Below are positions 33,631-44,360 of a stretch of 64,000 bases of DNA, piece after piece. The translations under genes and the position numbers were made by a program. Under the pieces are notes generated by a model. It worked only from the letters and a program-made list of their open reading frames with translations, made no database searches and was not told where the DNA came from. Position 1 is the first letter of the stretch. Every line of letters begins with the position of its first letter. Source of the DNA: Cydia pomonella (lineage: Eukaryota; Arthropoda; Insecta; Lepidoptera; Tortricidae); NCBI RefSeq assembly GCF_033807575.1, contig NC_084725.1, positions 5,429,001-5,493,000 of the forward strand. The letters run 5' to 3'.

Positions 33631-34560
33631 AAAATAAATCGGCCAAGAGCATGGCGGGTCATGCTCAGTGGAGCTTGATGTATAGTAGATTGTTAACCAA
33701 GGGATGAAACCACCCTTTCACCCGAGTTAAACAAATAGGCAAATTTGCATAATCAGTACCTATATAATTAAAGTAACAAACTTACTTGCAATCGGAGACT
33801 TTGCATGTCTAAAGATAAATATCCCATAGCAAAAACATTTAGATGGCTATATAGATGAATAAAACATATATTTTAGCAAACTGCAGTAATTTTAAAATGA
33901 TTTCGTTCATTAAAGCATGAAAAAGTAAAGTATACCAATAAGTCCTAGACATAATGCATCGTACATGAGTGCAATAAACGAATATTAATATAAAATTAGG
34001 GGGATTGCCTCTTACTTTTTAATTTTTTCTCTTTCGTTCTAAAACTGCCAATAGACAACGGCTTTACTCATACAGCCAATGAAACTGTTTTAGACAAATT
34101 AAATAAAAATAGAATGAGGAAAATAAGCAAATTTTTACATGAATAATGCCAAATAACTTTAACAACCCATTTAATGTCGTAATAACATTTAACTGTGGAT
34201 GTACGTCTTTTTACTATGAAGGGGAAACTTTTTGCGATAACTCAAAAACAGCTAAACTGACGATGTCCACTATAGTTTTCATTTAATGTCTTTCTTAAGC
34301 TCTACTTTCACGATTTTATTCATATTTTTGGACCTATGGTTCAAAAGTTAGAGGGGTGGGGGGGGGGGGGGACACACATTTTTTTCTTTCGGAGCGATTA
34401 TCTCCGAATATGTTCACTTTATCAAAAAATGTTTGTTGAAGCCCCATATCAGTTTTGAAAGACCTTTCCAACGATACCCCACACGGTAGAAGCAAAAAAA
34501 AACGCAGTTAACCATACATGTTGTATGGACCGTTACAAAACTGACAAATAAAATATTGTA
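33630..34560 (+). repeat. Long dispersed repeat with poly-G tract, copy 2
   Basis: It shares with 23420-24065 the order AATCGGCCAAGAGCATG, TTTTTGCGATAACTC, CACTATAGTTTTCATTT, a G-rich run (about 34351-34371) and CCAACGATACCCCACAC. Longer AT-rich material separates the first block from the rest, implying an insertion in this copy. Confidence 0.65.
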
Positions 34561-35049
34561 TGGAAAATCAAGGATAATTAAGGCAAAACGGGTACATTTT
34601 TTTCGGAAAACGCCTACACTATAGGTTATTGGTCACCTACAAACCCCAGTCAAAATATAAAATAGCAAGCAATAGACGTCGCTGGGTACCTATAATTAGA
34701 TATGAAGATATAATTTAAACAAAATCGCTGTATAATTCATAGGTAGGGCAAGAACACAATGCCTTTACATATAAAACTAGGTATCTGTGTTATTTCCAAT
34801 TATATAAAGTCCAAGAAAAAATTAAGCAAGTTGGTATTTCCCCGGCCGTTGAATGAAAGAGACGAAATGAACTTGACATAGTTGAGATATTTGTAAATGT
34901 CAAAGATGATTCATACTTAAACTTGCCGAGTGAGGCGGCAAGAATATCAAGAATGTATAATGAGTATCATTATTTTTCGCCAACTACATAGGTATACCTA
35001 CTTACTATGTTTTTACCCCTAATACTTATAGTTAGGAGTTTTTTTTTTA

Positions 35050-36030
35050 ATAGAACATTATTACACAAATTGACTTAGTGTAAGGCCTGAGTGGACGCTC
35101 GGAGCGGAGCGTTCGGCGGGGCGTGCAGCGGGGCGGGCGAGCGTGAGATAGAGCGTCCAGCGAGTGGCCTCAGCGCACGCTCACCGCTCGTGTGAATCGG
35201 TCGCATTCACCATGGCATCGACGTCGGACGACATTCTTGATTTCTTTTTAGAAGAGCATTTATGGCTCAAAATGTGTTGTTTTTCTACAAAACAAGATCG
35301 TAGTGAAGCAAAGAAGACGGTTTGGAGAATTTCCCACTTTATACGAAACCTTATCATGCAATGGGTTAAAAGTGAAAATAAATACTTACTCTTAACGCAT
35401 GTCATAAAAAATATTTTGTTTAAATTTGAACTTTAATACCTAACTGTTAATAGAGTTGAATATTATAACTGCCCTATATAGTTGCATGTGCGGTAAAGGG
35501 TTAATTTACCTTCCATTTATTTATACAGTCTATTTTTGTATAAAGTGTGAGATGATAGCCAAAATGCTGGTTTATTTTATATGTCAATAATTATTTGTTT
35601 GCTTGACATGACTGCACGCTCTTATCGCCGCTGCAAATCACAAACAAGTTTGAACCTCTCCGCGACGCCCCGCGCGACGCTGCATTGCCCGCAAACTTGC
35701 CCGCTCGGCATTCGCTTTGAGCAGCGTCGACTCAGGACACCAGTATGAGTTTCATTTGTTTAACATGCACGCCGCACGCCCCGCCCCGCTGCACGCCCGA
35801 CTCGAGCGTCCACTCAGGCCTTACACTTACACTAAGTCCCACAGTAAGCTCAATAAGGCTTGCGTTGAGGGTACATAGACAACGATATATATAATATATA
35901 AATATTTATAAATACTTAAATACATAGAAAACACCCTTGACTCAGGAACAAATATCCATGCTCATCACACAAATAAATGTCCTTACCAGGATTTGATCCC
36001 GGGCCCATCAGCTTCGTAGGCAGGGTTACT
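35050..36030 (-). mobile_element. SINE of a second family, split by a DNA element
   Basis: The downstream half (35830-36030) reads AAGTCCCACAGTAAGCTCAA, TATATATAATATATAAATA, CTCAGGAACAAATATCC, ATTTGATCCCGGGCCCATC, a tRNA-related SINE of a type I recall from Lepidoptera, here in minus orientation. Its other end (about 35055-35077) is separated by the 749-bp element at 35078-35826. A shorter copy lies at 38640-38790. Confidence 0.75.
35078..35826. mobile_element. PIF/Harbinger-like non-autonomous DNA transposon
   Basis: Perfect 24-bp terminal inverted repeats at 35078-35101 and 35803-35826 (outermost GTGTAAGGCCTGAG), extended by GC-rich imperfect repeats. It is flanked on both sides by TTA, a 3-bp duplication typical of PIF/Harbinger. 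Inside, an ATG at 35212 opens MASTSDDILDFFLEEHLWLK, perhaps the start of a lost transposase or partner ORF, ending at 35436. The interior is otherwise AT-rich. Family assignment rests on TSD and TIR form. Confidence 0.75.
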
Positions 36031-36039
36031 AGGCCAAAG

Positions 36040-36375
36040 ATTCGTTTTTAACCTCCGCAAATATGTCTCTGCTTTTCGACGTAAACTCCAATGGCTCCCA
36101 ATTCGTGAACGCAGGTCATTGCGAATTTTATATACTCAGTATTCAATTTTATTTGACCCAGCTGCACCCAGTTATCTCAGGTCTAAATTTAATTTTATAA
36201 CAGCCCGTCCTGGCTGTGTTCTTCGTGCTTTTCGTACTCTGAAGCTGGCTGTCCTCCCTCATCGGACTGGATTTTTGTCCAACTCATTCACCAGCCAAGC
36301 AATTCGTCTGTAGAATGCTAGCTCAGAGCAAGCTTACATTCAAAAGCAAGTTGGGTAAGCATTTATTTGAAAGCA
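36040..36375 (+). mobile_element. LINE C-terminal remnant
   Basis: Plus frames contain LQWLPIRERRSLRILYTQYS, then PAAPSYLRSKFNFI, LPHRTGFLSNSFTSQAIRLW and (in another frame) SEQAYIQKQVG-like sequence. This is the conserved end of a jockey-type non-LTR pol, broken by frame changes. Confidence 0.65.
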
Positions 36376-36479
36376 TTCGCGACTACGAGTAGATGTCTGC
36401 GTGATATCTCACACTATTAGGTACATAATTATTTTATATATGTTTGTTATAAAGGGTGTTTTATTTACAATAACAATAT

Positions 36480-36705
36480 ACATAATGGATATATACAGAG
36501 GATTACTATAACTAGCTTATATCTAAAATAGACCCTTGAGGCATTGTACCAAGGATGCCGGCGACATTTCCTCGTTGTATCACAATACTGATACGTTGTC
36601 GGGGGAAGCCGCCAGCTCTTCGGTTACGGGTTACGTCAACCAGACGTTTCGCAATTTCTCCAAAAAAACTTGTACGCGCTGGGACCACAAGGACCTAAGT
36701 TTCAA
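36480..36705 (-). mobile_element. Retroelement C-terminal fragment, copy 3
   Basis: Plus-strand CTTGAGGCATTGTACCAAGG, GAAGCCGCCAGCTCTTCGG and AACCAGACGTTTCGC correspond on minus to the T-M-P-Q-G and R-R-A-G-G-F-x-x-Q-R-I-S-I block. Closest in layout to copy 2 at 25505. Confidence 0.65.
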
Positions 36706-36879
36706 TTGTATTTTTATTTATATATATTGAATTTGTATAGGTATACGAGTATATGTAGGTATATTTAAAATGTATATTTGTATAAATATAGTATTATAGT
36801 AGTCTCGTCTTGTCTATTTCCATATCAACTCTTTACAATCCTGCACCAAACTAACTGTTTCTGTTTAGCCCAATAGTTC

Positions 36880-36962
36880 ACTGGTAGAGAATGCCTCAAG
36901 GCGTGAAGTCCGCCATTTGTACTCTTTCTTGTAAATTTGTACAATAAAGTTTAAATAAATAA
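36880..36962 (+). mobile_element. LINE 3' tail
   Basis: CACTGGTAGAGAATGCCTCA, AAGTCCGCCATTTGTAC and CAATAAAGTTTAAATAAATA are the 3' UTR, poly(A) signal and tail of a non-LTR element. Related tails lie at 42838 and 44036. Confidence 0.6.
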
Positions 36963-37003
36963 ATATGACATATTAGGGTTATAATTACAATAATATAATA
37001 ATT

Positions 37004-37292
37004 TAGCCCATTGCCGGACACAGGCCTCCTCTCATGTTCGAGAGGGCTTAGGCTATAGTCCCCACGCTGGCCCGATGCGGGTTGGGAACTTCACATACAC
37101 CTTTGAATTTCTTCGCGGATGTATGCAGGTTTCCTCACGTTGTTTTCCTTCACCGAATAGCTAGTGAATATGAAATGATATTCCGTACATAAGTGCCGAA
37201 AAACTGATTGGTTTTGAAATCGAGCCAGGATTTGAACCCGCGACCTCCGGATTGAAAGTCGGGCATCATATCCTGGGCCACTACCGCAATGT
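37004..37292 (-). mobile_element. tRNA-derived SINE, copy 2
   Basis: The head at about 37226-37290 has GGTTCAAATCCTGGC and GATTCAATCCGGAGGTCG on minus. The body matches the 27000 copy (TTCGGTGAAGGAAAAC, GCCCTCTCGAACATGAG). Minus orientation. Confidence 0.8.
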
Positions 37293-37639
37293 TAGGGTTA
37301 CCTAAAAGTACATTTTAAATAATGTTTTGTATAAGCTTTGAGTTGTATAAAATTGAGTTTTATGTGAGTTGCGCGCAAAGTTTGTTATATTGTTTATTCC
37401 ATTTCTATCTGTGAGTACCTGTATTTGGCTTTACATATATTGTAGCTGAAGCATAGTTTTTGTAGCTGTTGGTACTCCATGAAATAAATAATTAATTTTG
37501 AACAGTATAATTACTCATACTTATTTCCTTCTATCATCAAGGCTAATATGAATAGGAACTTATGAAAAACTTGCTCACGGTATGCACAGTTCATCTATTT
37601 ATTAGCTGCCATCTTTCGAGCGTTTTATTAAAATGTGTA

Positions 37640-37695
37640 GCAGTCAGCTGCAGAGACAAATTTCTATGCAGGGGGTCAGTTATCTGTACAGCTGC
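37640..37695. repeat. Hairpin MITE fragment
   Basis: GCAGTCAGCTGCAGAGACAA and GTCAGTTATCTGTACAGCTG are relatives of the clean hairpin at 41466-41547. Confidence 0.45.
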
Positions 37696-37699
37696 CTTC

Positions 37700-37892
37700 T
37701 AACTTTTTTTTGTAATGCCTCTGGTATGTTTGCGGAGGCACAAATTGACAGCTTTGCGGCGATAATGCGCAAGAGGTGCGCCTCGCTGATGCGTCGCCTG
37801 CGCGGCAGCCCCAACAGCATTATGAACGTGTTTATGGAGCCCGAAAATGGCCCTATGCTCAACCTTTGGCAGACTGCATGTAGTCACTGTTA
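37700..37892 (+). mobile_element. LINE pol tail remnant
   Basis: The plus frame reads NASGMFAEAQIDSFAAIMRK, then RCASLMRRLRGSPNSIMNVF and a stop at 37890. The pattern MF-x-x-A-x-x-D-S/G-F-x-A-I-M/L-R-K-R-C-A-S is the C-terminus of a non-LTR pol that I recall from Lepidoptera. Open throughout despite its isolation. Confidence 0.65.
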
Positions 37893-38127
37893 AGTCTAAA
37901 ATAAGAGAATGATAAAACTAAAAAATATATGTGATGTACTCGTACATTACCATGCAAACTTCCACCGAAAACGTAAGTAGTTTTTAATACGTCATAAATG
38001 GTACGGAACCCTTCATGGGCGAGTCCGACTCGCACATGGCCGTTTTTTTTATATTGTACTAACACTAGTGATAAAATTTAATAACATCTTTAGTCTAAAA
38101 TAAAAGTTTTTTTTTTACATTTGACAA

Positions 38128-38205
38128 ACATACTGTAGACGGTACTGTAGCCGGAAGGTGTGTGTACTGTACCCGGGGGGTGTGTGTACTGTAGCCGGGG
38201 TTATA
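38128..38205 (+). repeat. Short tandem repeat, about 24-bp unit, three copies
   Basis: TACTGTAGACGG, TACTGTAGCCGGAAGGTG, TACTGTACCCGGGGGGTG and TACTGTAGCCGGGG follow one another; TGTGTG links the later units. Confidence 0.6.
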
Positions 38206-38639
38206 ACCCCCCAATTTAGAAGACCCTGAAACCTACTAGTGCTTGGCGTATTTATGATATTTCTAATCTTAATTGAATTCAGCTCTGTTAAGCGTTACCA
38301 TATATTATTCCATGCATGTAAAGGTCCATGCAAATCCGTTAGGCGGAGATAAGTTAACGGGTCGAAACGGTAACGCCACGTAACGCCGCGGAATGTAACT
38401 AGTTACGTAGATAATTGCTATGCTAATGAAAAGGCTTGTATTTAGTAATGATAGTTAAGAAAGTAAGATAAATTTATAGAACAACATGAACATGTGAGAG
38501 ATGAACTGACAAGTTGATGAGGGCGGCAAGGGTGGAAATAGGTATATACGTTCTTGTTAAACGAACATTAAACTATTTACTTGATTATGTTAATCTACTT
38601 GTGACTGTAAATTTTATCCAAAGTTTCAAGCTACGAGTA

Positions 38640-38790
38640 AGTTAGTAAGCTCAAGAAGGCTTGTGTTGTGGGAACTCAGAAAACAAACTCAGGAACAAAT
38701 ATCTGTGCTCATCACGCAAATATATGCCCTTTCAGGACCATCGGCTTCATAGGCAGGGTCACCACCTCACTACCCACTAAGCCAGATCGG
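38640..38790 (-). mobile_element. SINE of the second family, short copy
   Basis: AGCTCAAGAAGGCTTGTG, CTCAGGAACAAATATCTGTG and ATCGGCTTCATAGGCAGGG match the 35830-36030 SINE, with the central AT tract deleted. Confidence 0.7.
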
Positions 38791-38799
38791 TCGTCAAGA

Positions 38800-39220
38800 A
38801 TATTGAGAAACATCGATGGGGTCATAAGCATTGATTCTAACACATTGTGATAAAAAACCACGATTAACGCGCATTCATCTTGTAAGCTAATCAATTTAAT
38901 TAGCTAAGCCGAATTTAGCACATCTTTATTTCGGCATCAAATGAATGCTAATTACTTGTATGGATCTAAAGTCAATAGATGTGCCAAAATGGTCGCTCAA
39001 GACAGAAATCTAAAGGTCTAAGGTTTACTATACTTTGCTTAAGAAATTTGAACACTATTGTCTTTGCAATAGAGTATTGTTTTAAATGATAATTAATAAC
39101 CCGTTGAACTATTTAGTGGAGATATGTTGATATTACATAATTGGGTTACAGCGCCTTGAATGTAAACATTACAAAATGATTATTTGTAAAAATCAACAAT
39201 ATTGTGATATTACGAAAAGC
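38800..39220. other. No supported feature
   Basis: AT-rich DNA between two SINEs. Confidence 0.4.
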
Positions 39221-39223
39221 GTT

Positions 39224-39510
39224 GGTAGCCTAGCGGTAAGAGCGTGCGATTTTCAATCCGGAGGTCGCGGGTTCAAACCCCGGCTTGTATCAATGAGTTT
39301 CTCGGAATTGTCGTACGATATATCATTTGATATTTACGTTAGGAAACCGGAGTGATCCCTTATCAAGCCTAGTTTCCCCTCTGGATTGAATTAGATGTCA
39401 GCCGCTTTCGTAAAAACTAGTGCCTACGCCAATACTCGGGATTAGTTGCCAAGCGGACCCCAGGCTCCTATGACCCGTGGCAATTAGCCGGGACAAACGC
39501 TAGGAAGAAA
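39224..39510 (+). mobile_element. tRNA-derived SINE, variant tail
   Basis: The tRNA-like head (39224-39292) keeps a pol III A box (GGTAGCCTAGCGGTAAGAG) and B box (GGTTCAAACCC). The middle matches the other SINEs (ATATCATTTGATATTTAC), but the 3' half differs: GTTTCCCCTCTGGATTG, AAAAACTAGTGCCTACGCC, CCAAGCGGACCCCAGGCTCC. The acceptor stem of the head does not pair, so it is not a functional tRNA. Confidence 0.8.
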
Positions 39511-39904
39511 TAGTACATTGTGCAACGAGGGGGGTAAGTGAAATTTTGGACACGAGGGTGGTAATTAAAGACCCGACTTTGCAATATCTTACCCCCGGAG
39601 TTACACACAATGTTTTTCATCACACTTGCGAAGAAAAAACTAAATTTTAACCTAAATAATTCTTAAATACGATGACATATCAAACTTTCGTCCGCCATTT
39701 TGTAATTTCTTGGCAGGTGAGACATTGTAGGCACAGACCTATTCGGCATTCAGCCACGATTGAAAAAATATTTTAAACGGCTGTTAATTTAATCAAATTA
39801 AATAATTTTAAACATAAACAACGATATTAAATTATACACGTCAGTATTTTAAAAGTAAAACTCATTTATGCTACTTGGTTTGTATGAATAGAGAAGAATT
39901 GGCC

Positions 39905-40290
39905 ACCACATCTATAGCAGATGATTGTTGCAGCGTCGGGTAAAATCAGGTGTTGCGGGGAGGTTGATTGCAACGTCTGCGATGACTGAAGAGTCCAATA
40001 CCAGAGCGGCATCTTCTGCCACAGCAATTACAAACATGACGAGAGTCCAAGGGAGGAGGTCTAGCAGCGCGGAGTCTTTTCTGCCTAAGGTTCTCTGACC
40101 AGTCCTTGTCATGCTTGTCTACACCCGCTTTGAGATCTCGACGCCACTCTGGCCTCATTTCAGCCTGAGATTCCCAATTGTGAGGATGAATATCGAAGCA
40201 GATCAAATCCCTCTTGCAGCAGTCCTTGAATCTAAGCTTAGGGCGTCCAACCGGCCTCCTAGCATTTGCGATTTGGCCCAACATAGTGAC
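39905..40290 (-). mobile_element. LINE C-terminal fragment with zinc knuckle
   Basis: A 112-codon minus frame reads GRPKLRFKDCCKRDLICFDI, WRRDLKAGVDKHDKDW and VCNCCGRRCRSGIGLFSHRR, ending C-x5. This is the conserved GRPxLRFKDxCKRD tail plus a CC(x)H(x)C finger of non-LTR pol proteins. The frame is intact in this segment; the rest is missing. Confidence 0.75.
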
Positions 40291-40313
40291 AGTGACATAA
40301 TTAAAAGAAAAAG

Positions 40314-40337
40314 CTATAACTCCCTAGGGAGTTATAG
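40314..40337. repeat. 24-bp perfect palindrome
   Basis: The palindrome is centred on CTCCCTAGGGAG. The following sequence (TAACTCCCGCGGGAACAAA, 40362-40381) looks like a diverged second copy of the same palindrome in a common repeat. Confidence 0.6.
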
Positions 40338-40893
40338 TTTCTTTTTTTTTTTCATAATCCATAACTCCCGCGGGAACAAAATAGGCGTTTGTCCTTCAGT
40401 ACACCTGCATGAAATAAGATCTTTATCGAGCAAGTGTGATGAAAAATACTTTGCTTTTACGAAGTTTAATTGTTGAAGTAAATAAAAGATACCGAAAATT
40501 ATGAAACAAGTTTACACCCGGACGCGGGTTAATGTACTTTTTTAATGTGTTATTATGTCTGTATGCAAATATTTACAGATTCAAGTCAGATATAGAGGTA
40601 ATTAATACATATAAGAATACTTTGAATGTGATAATATACATATTTGAATCTAGCTTTAAATTCGCTAAATCTGTTTGGGCAATCATTGTCGTTACGGTTT
40701 TGTTTGAAATTAGATTATTTTCTGCTATTTATTGCTATTATTCAATGTCACTTCCAGATGCAATATACCTAGAAATATAGAATATTCCATTTATTCCCGC
40801 GTTGATGTTATGATGCAAAACATACTTATCGACTGTAAAACATACAAGTATGTGCATTTTCCCGTTACTTTCGTATTAACCATATTAAATTAA

Positions 40894-41319
40894 GAGGCTG
40901 TCAACACCCAATGTCCTTGAAATTGATGTTACTTAAACAGTTTTTTTAAGAAAGACTATTTGTTTTAGTCGAGTAAGAAAAATATATGTTCATATTAATT
41001 ATATTTCAAAGACCGTGGTTGTACTCGATACACGATTGAACGAAATCGGCTCGATAGAAAATAATTGCAAAGATTGGTCTTAAAATCACAATTAAACGGT
41101 TTTATGTCTTTGACTTATGGGTCTGCAATTTAAATCACAATTTCAAAACATTTATGTCTAAACCGTGGTTGAGTAAAATATTACACTAATAATCCACTTT
41201 TTTTTATTTAAATATTTTTCTTATTATTCCCTTGCGCAGGCCCAGTAACATGCGACAGTGCTATCTCATTTACTCCGATACAAATAGACAGTGTGCGCGC
41301 TTTAGGTATTGACAGCCTC
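40894..41319. mobile_element. Non-autonomous DNA element with TTAA flanks
   Basis: GAGGCTGTCAACACC on the left and the complement of GGTATTGACAGCCTC on the right are inverted repeats directly abutted by TTAA (40890-40893 and 41320-41323). The TTAA duplication is typical of piggyBac-type insertion. 426 bp, no ORF. Confidence 0.6.
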
Positions 41320-41465
41320 TTAACATAATTTCTCTTGCGCAACACATATTAGGTAATGTGATATCTATTTGTCTTAGTCACTTTCTTTATAAAATACTTG
41401 GACAACCAATAATGCCATTAATAAGTCACAGGTATTTTGAAGGAGTATCATGTATCGTCCTACAT

Positions 41466-41547
41466 ACAGTAAGCTGCAGAGATAACTAAACTCCTCTGCA
41501 AACATATTGACATACAGTGGGGTCAGTTATCTCTGCAGCTTACTGGA
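41466..41547. repeat. Small hairpin MITE
   Basis: CAGTAAGCTGCAGAGATAAC on the left pairs with GTTATCTCTGCAGCTTACTG on the right around a loop of about 40 bp. Perfect 20-bp stem. Confidence 0.7.
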
Positions 41548-41684
41548 GGTACATGAGCTGTTTGTCCTATGTGTCCTACAAAACTCCTCACAACTAAATC
41601 TCACGAGGCTTTGCCAAAATACGTCAAAATCTAAGACTTAAATAATGGAAATTTTCCTATAAATGAAAAGACATATATATATAG

Positions 41685-41775
41685 GGTTGCCATACGTCCC
41701 GTATATACGGGACTGTCACCGTCTTTAAGTATCGCGTCCCGTATTTTTTCTCGTCCCGTTTTTGTCCCGTATGTC
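41685..41775 (+). repeat. 'cgtcccgtat' repeat with 18-bp palindrome
   Basis: GTCCCGTATATACGGGAC (41696-41713) is a perfect palindrome; GTCCCGTATTTTTTC and GTCCCGTTTTTGTCCCGTA follow. Confidence 0.55.
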
Positions 41776-41779
41776 AATA

Positions 41780-42520
41780 CCACTGCAGAATACCTATATA
41801 AGTAAATGGTCACAATCATCTCTGTTAAACCACCTTGTTCCCTCACCTATGTTACTTAAGGCTGTGAATACGTATTTGATATCAAAAAAAGAATACATCA
41901 TGTTAGATAGAAAAAGAAATTTAATGTATTATGCTTTTAGAAGTCCATTGTTAACCTTTCATATCGACTTTGAACTGGGGTCACATTGACCCGTCCACAT
42001 TCACCCCGGTTCGACAAGTTGAACTAAACATGTGCCAATGGCCTGTCATTTAGAAATGTCACGAACGTCGAACATTAACGAGCTGACCTCAATGATGACA
42101 GTAGTTTGTCAAATGACTACTTATTGCATTTATAGTCGTGAAATGCTTATAAGTTGATGACCATTGGTGGTAAATCTGGTAAAATTAGTTGTTGATTTGC
42201 TTTTGTATGTGAAGTTAAATGATGTTGATATTTTGGCTCACAGAAGAAAGTGACCACAATATGTACTTGGTGTTTAGGCTGTTTACTATAGGTAAACAAA
42301 TCAACCACGTTATTGAATTATTTAGCAAATACAATAGTTGTTTCGAATTTGATGAAGTATGTTATTGTTTGAATAGCCGAATTACAATCATATTAAATAA
42401 CCGGTACAATTAGAGGATTAAGAACGACTAAAATAAGATGTATAGGGTATTTTCGAAAAGGGGGTAATTGTAAAAATAGCAATTATATACGAAATTAGAA
42501 GCATTTTCTGCTATATCAAC
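41780..42520. other. No supported gene
   Basis: AT-rich; only short frames. Confidence 0.4.
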
Positions 42521-42544
42521 AGTTATCAAGATGCGTCGGTAAGC

Positions 42545-42822
42545 GTTGCAGTAGCGTAAAGGAGCCGAGCCGGGCCGAGGCTTCCGACACGTCATTTTCT
42601 ATGACGGCTGATCGATGATCACGTGGTGCTTTCCATGGAAAACAAAGCGCCGGAAGCTCCGGCTCGGCCCCGGCCTGGGGGTCTACCGCGAAAATCGATA
42701 TTCGAAAAATGCGGGGATCTTTCTCTTTTACTCTCACTAAGACGTAATTAGAGTGACAGAGAAAAATGCCCGTAATTGACGAACTTCGACTTTCGCGGTT
42801 ATAGCCCTAGTCTAGCGTGAGT
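42545..42822. repeat. Hairpin MITE interrupted by a second MITE
   Basis: The outer element (GAGCCGAGCCGGGCCGAGG, CATTTTCTATGACGGCTGAT, then CCATGGAAAACAAAGCGCC) matches 53585-53731. Near its right end the second element (42683-42804) is inserted, and TCTAGCGTGAG resumes after it. Confidence 0.65.
42683..42804. repeat. CTACCGCG hairpin MITE, nested copy
   Basis: CTACCGCGAAAATCGATATT at the left and the complement of CTTTCGCGGTTATAG at the right. TCTTTCTCTTTTACTC and AGAGTGACAGAGAAAAATG pair internally. Confidence 0.65.
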
Positions 42823-42837
42823 CTTAAGGTTAACTGA

Positions 42838-42945
42838 AAGAGATCCCTCAAAGGAATAAGTTCGCCTTTGTACTTCCTACTAATTGTATGTTACTTTTAA
42901 TATGTATTTTTGTACAATAAAGAATTTACCACTACTACTAATACC
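42838..42945 (+). mobile_element. LINE 3' tail
   Basis: AGGAATAAGTTCGCCTTTGT and TTGTACAATAAAGAATTTA form a typical lepidopteran LINE 3' end. Confidence 0.5.
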
Positions 42946-43075
42946 CAGTTTTTAAAGTTACCCCAATGCACCATATTTCGATAATCTAGTGAAACAGTTA
43001 AAACGGGTGCTCTACGGTTGCAGTCCTCAGTTATTATACCAAGTTATAGGGTAACTGAAGTTAGTTTAAATAGTT

Positions 43076-43395
43076 ATAGTAAACGCCCCTTTGATGGGAC
43101 TGGCACCAGTAGTGGGATGGTAAAAGACAAATCTTGTAAAACAAGTATTTAAACGCTGGCAACGTTTTACCATAAACAAGAGCCAAAGTTATTCATTTAT
43201 ATTTGTTACTTTGAAAATTAATGGCGCCATACATCCCACTGAAGCAAAAAACCATAGGTTTAATTTGTTAATAATAACAATGTAAATACAGCAAAACATA
43301 AAGGACTAATACGACATTCATTAACGCATAAAGCGATAGACATTTTCAGGTGCCGGTGAAATATCTAAAATACTCAAAATTTTCTGTTAAATGTC
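43076..43395 (+). repeat. Dispersed repeat family I, copy 1
   Basis: Shares with 46063-46420 CTTGTAAAACAAGTATTT, TTTTACCATAAACAAGAGCC, GAAAATTAATGGCGCCATAC and GTGAAATATC in the same order and orientation. Non-coding. Confidence 0.65.
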
Positions 43396-43399
43396 CCAT

Positions 43400-44240
43400 G
43401 ATTGGTGCCGTTCACATACTCGTTTCAATAGTTGCTCTTATCTCTTACTCTGTATGACTGTTACTCTAACCATATCTTTTATCAAACATGGAGGTCCATT
43501 TTCGTCACAACGTGACTAATAGTCAGCCTAGATTTCGACACGGCTGGCACAGAGTTTAGGTCACTTTATTAATGCAATATCGATACGATGTTGTCAGGAC
43601 AGTAAAATTATCCGATGTTTATATGAAAGGATACTTATTTGCAATTAGGTAATATAATAAATTGGGGCCTTATTTCAATGTAGTGTCATATAGATTTACA
43701 ACAAGTAGACCCAATACTGTAAATACTTCAATAGCTCCTTGTTTTCAAAAACTTACGCGGTTTGGAAAAGGATTAGAACAGACATCGTAGTTTTTTGCTA
43801 TTGTAAGTCCTATTTCTTTTGCCTTAATTAATGAAAAATCGAGATAGTGCTATCGTCCTAATGATATTACTTGTTTCCGAAATAAGAATGATATATTTGC
43901 CAATTAAATATTTTTTACAAACATATTGCATTTTAATATATGTTTAACAAAAAAGCACTTAGCGCCCATATTCATTCTTAATCTAGAATGATTTTAATCC
44001 CATTCCGAAGACCCATTGGTTGATTGATACAGATTGCCTTAAGGTATTAAGTCTGCCATTTTTACCATCGTGTATTTAAAACATATGTAATGATATATTA
44101 CATCCAGGAAAAGTCAATATCAGTACCTAAGTCATCCAAAGAATGCCAATGTCCATTACAGCGGTATTTTCAATTCGCTACCAATCTCACGGAGTTTGTG
44201 CCGACGTAATGCTCATATCATATAAAGAACGTAAAAGGTA
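43400..44240. other. No supported gene
   Basis: AT-rich; a LINE-tail-like stretch (CTTAAGGTATTAAGTCTGCC) at about 44038. Confidence 0.35.
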
Positions 44241-44289
44241 TGAAACATAACGGTGATAACATTCTTGATGGCGGCGATGTATGTAAATT

Positions 44290-44360
44290 GGAAGATGCCG
44301 TGGATGGATCTTTGACAGAGCGAGCGCGAAGCGCGAGTGAAGCGCCTCTGTTCCAGCTTA
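44290..44360 (+). repeat. 'gagcgagcg' repeat fragment
   Basis: GACAGAGCGAGCGCGAAGCG ... CTGTTCCAGCTTA, related to the last bases of the window (GACCGAGCGTTAGCGAAGG, CTGTTTCAGCTTG). Confidence 0.4.

Noticed and set aside
39224..39292. tRNA gene (A and B boxes present); also heads at 27228-27296 and 37226-37290
   Set aside because: The acceptor stem does not pair and each is followed by a conserved SINE body, so these are SINE heads, not tRNA genes.
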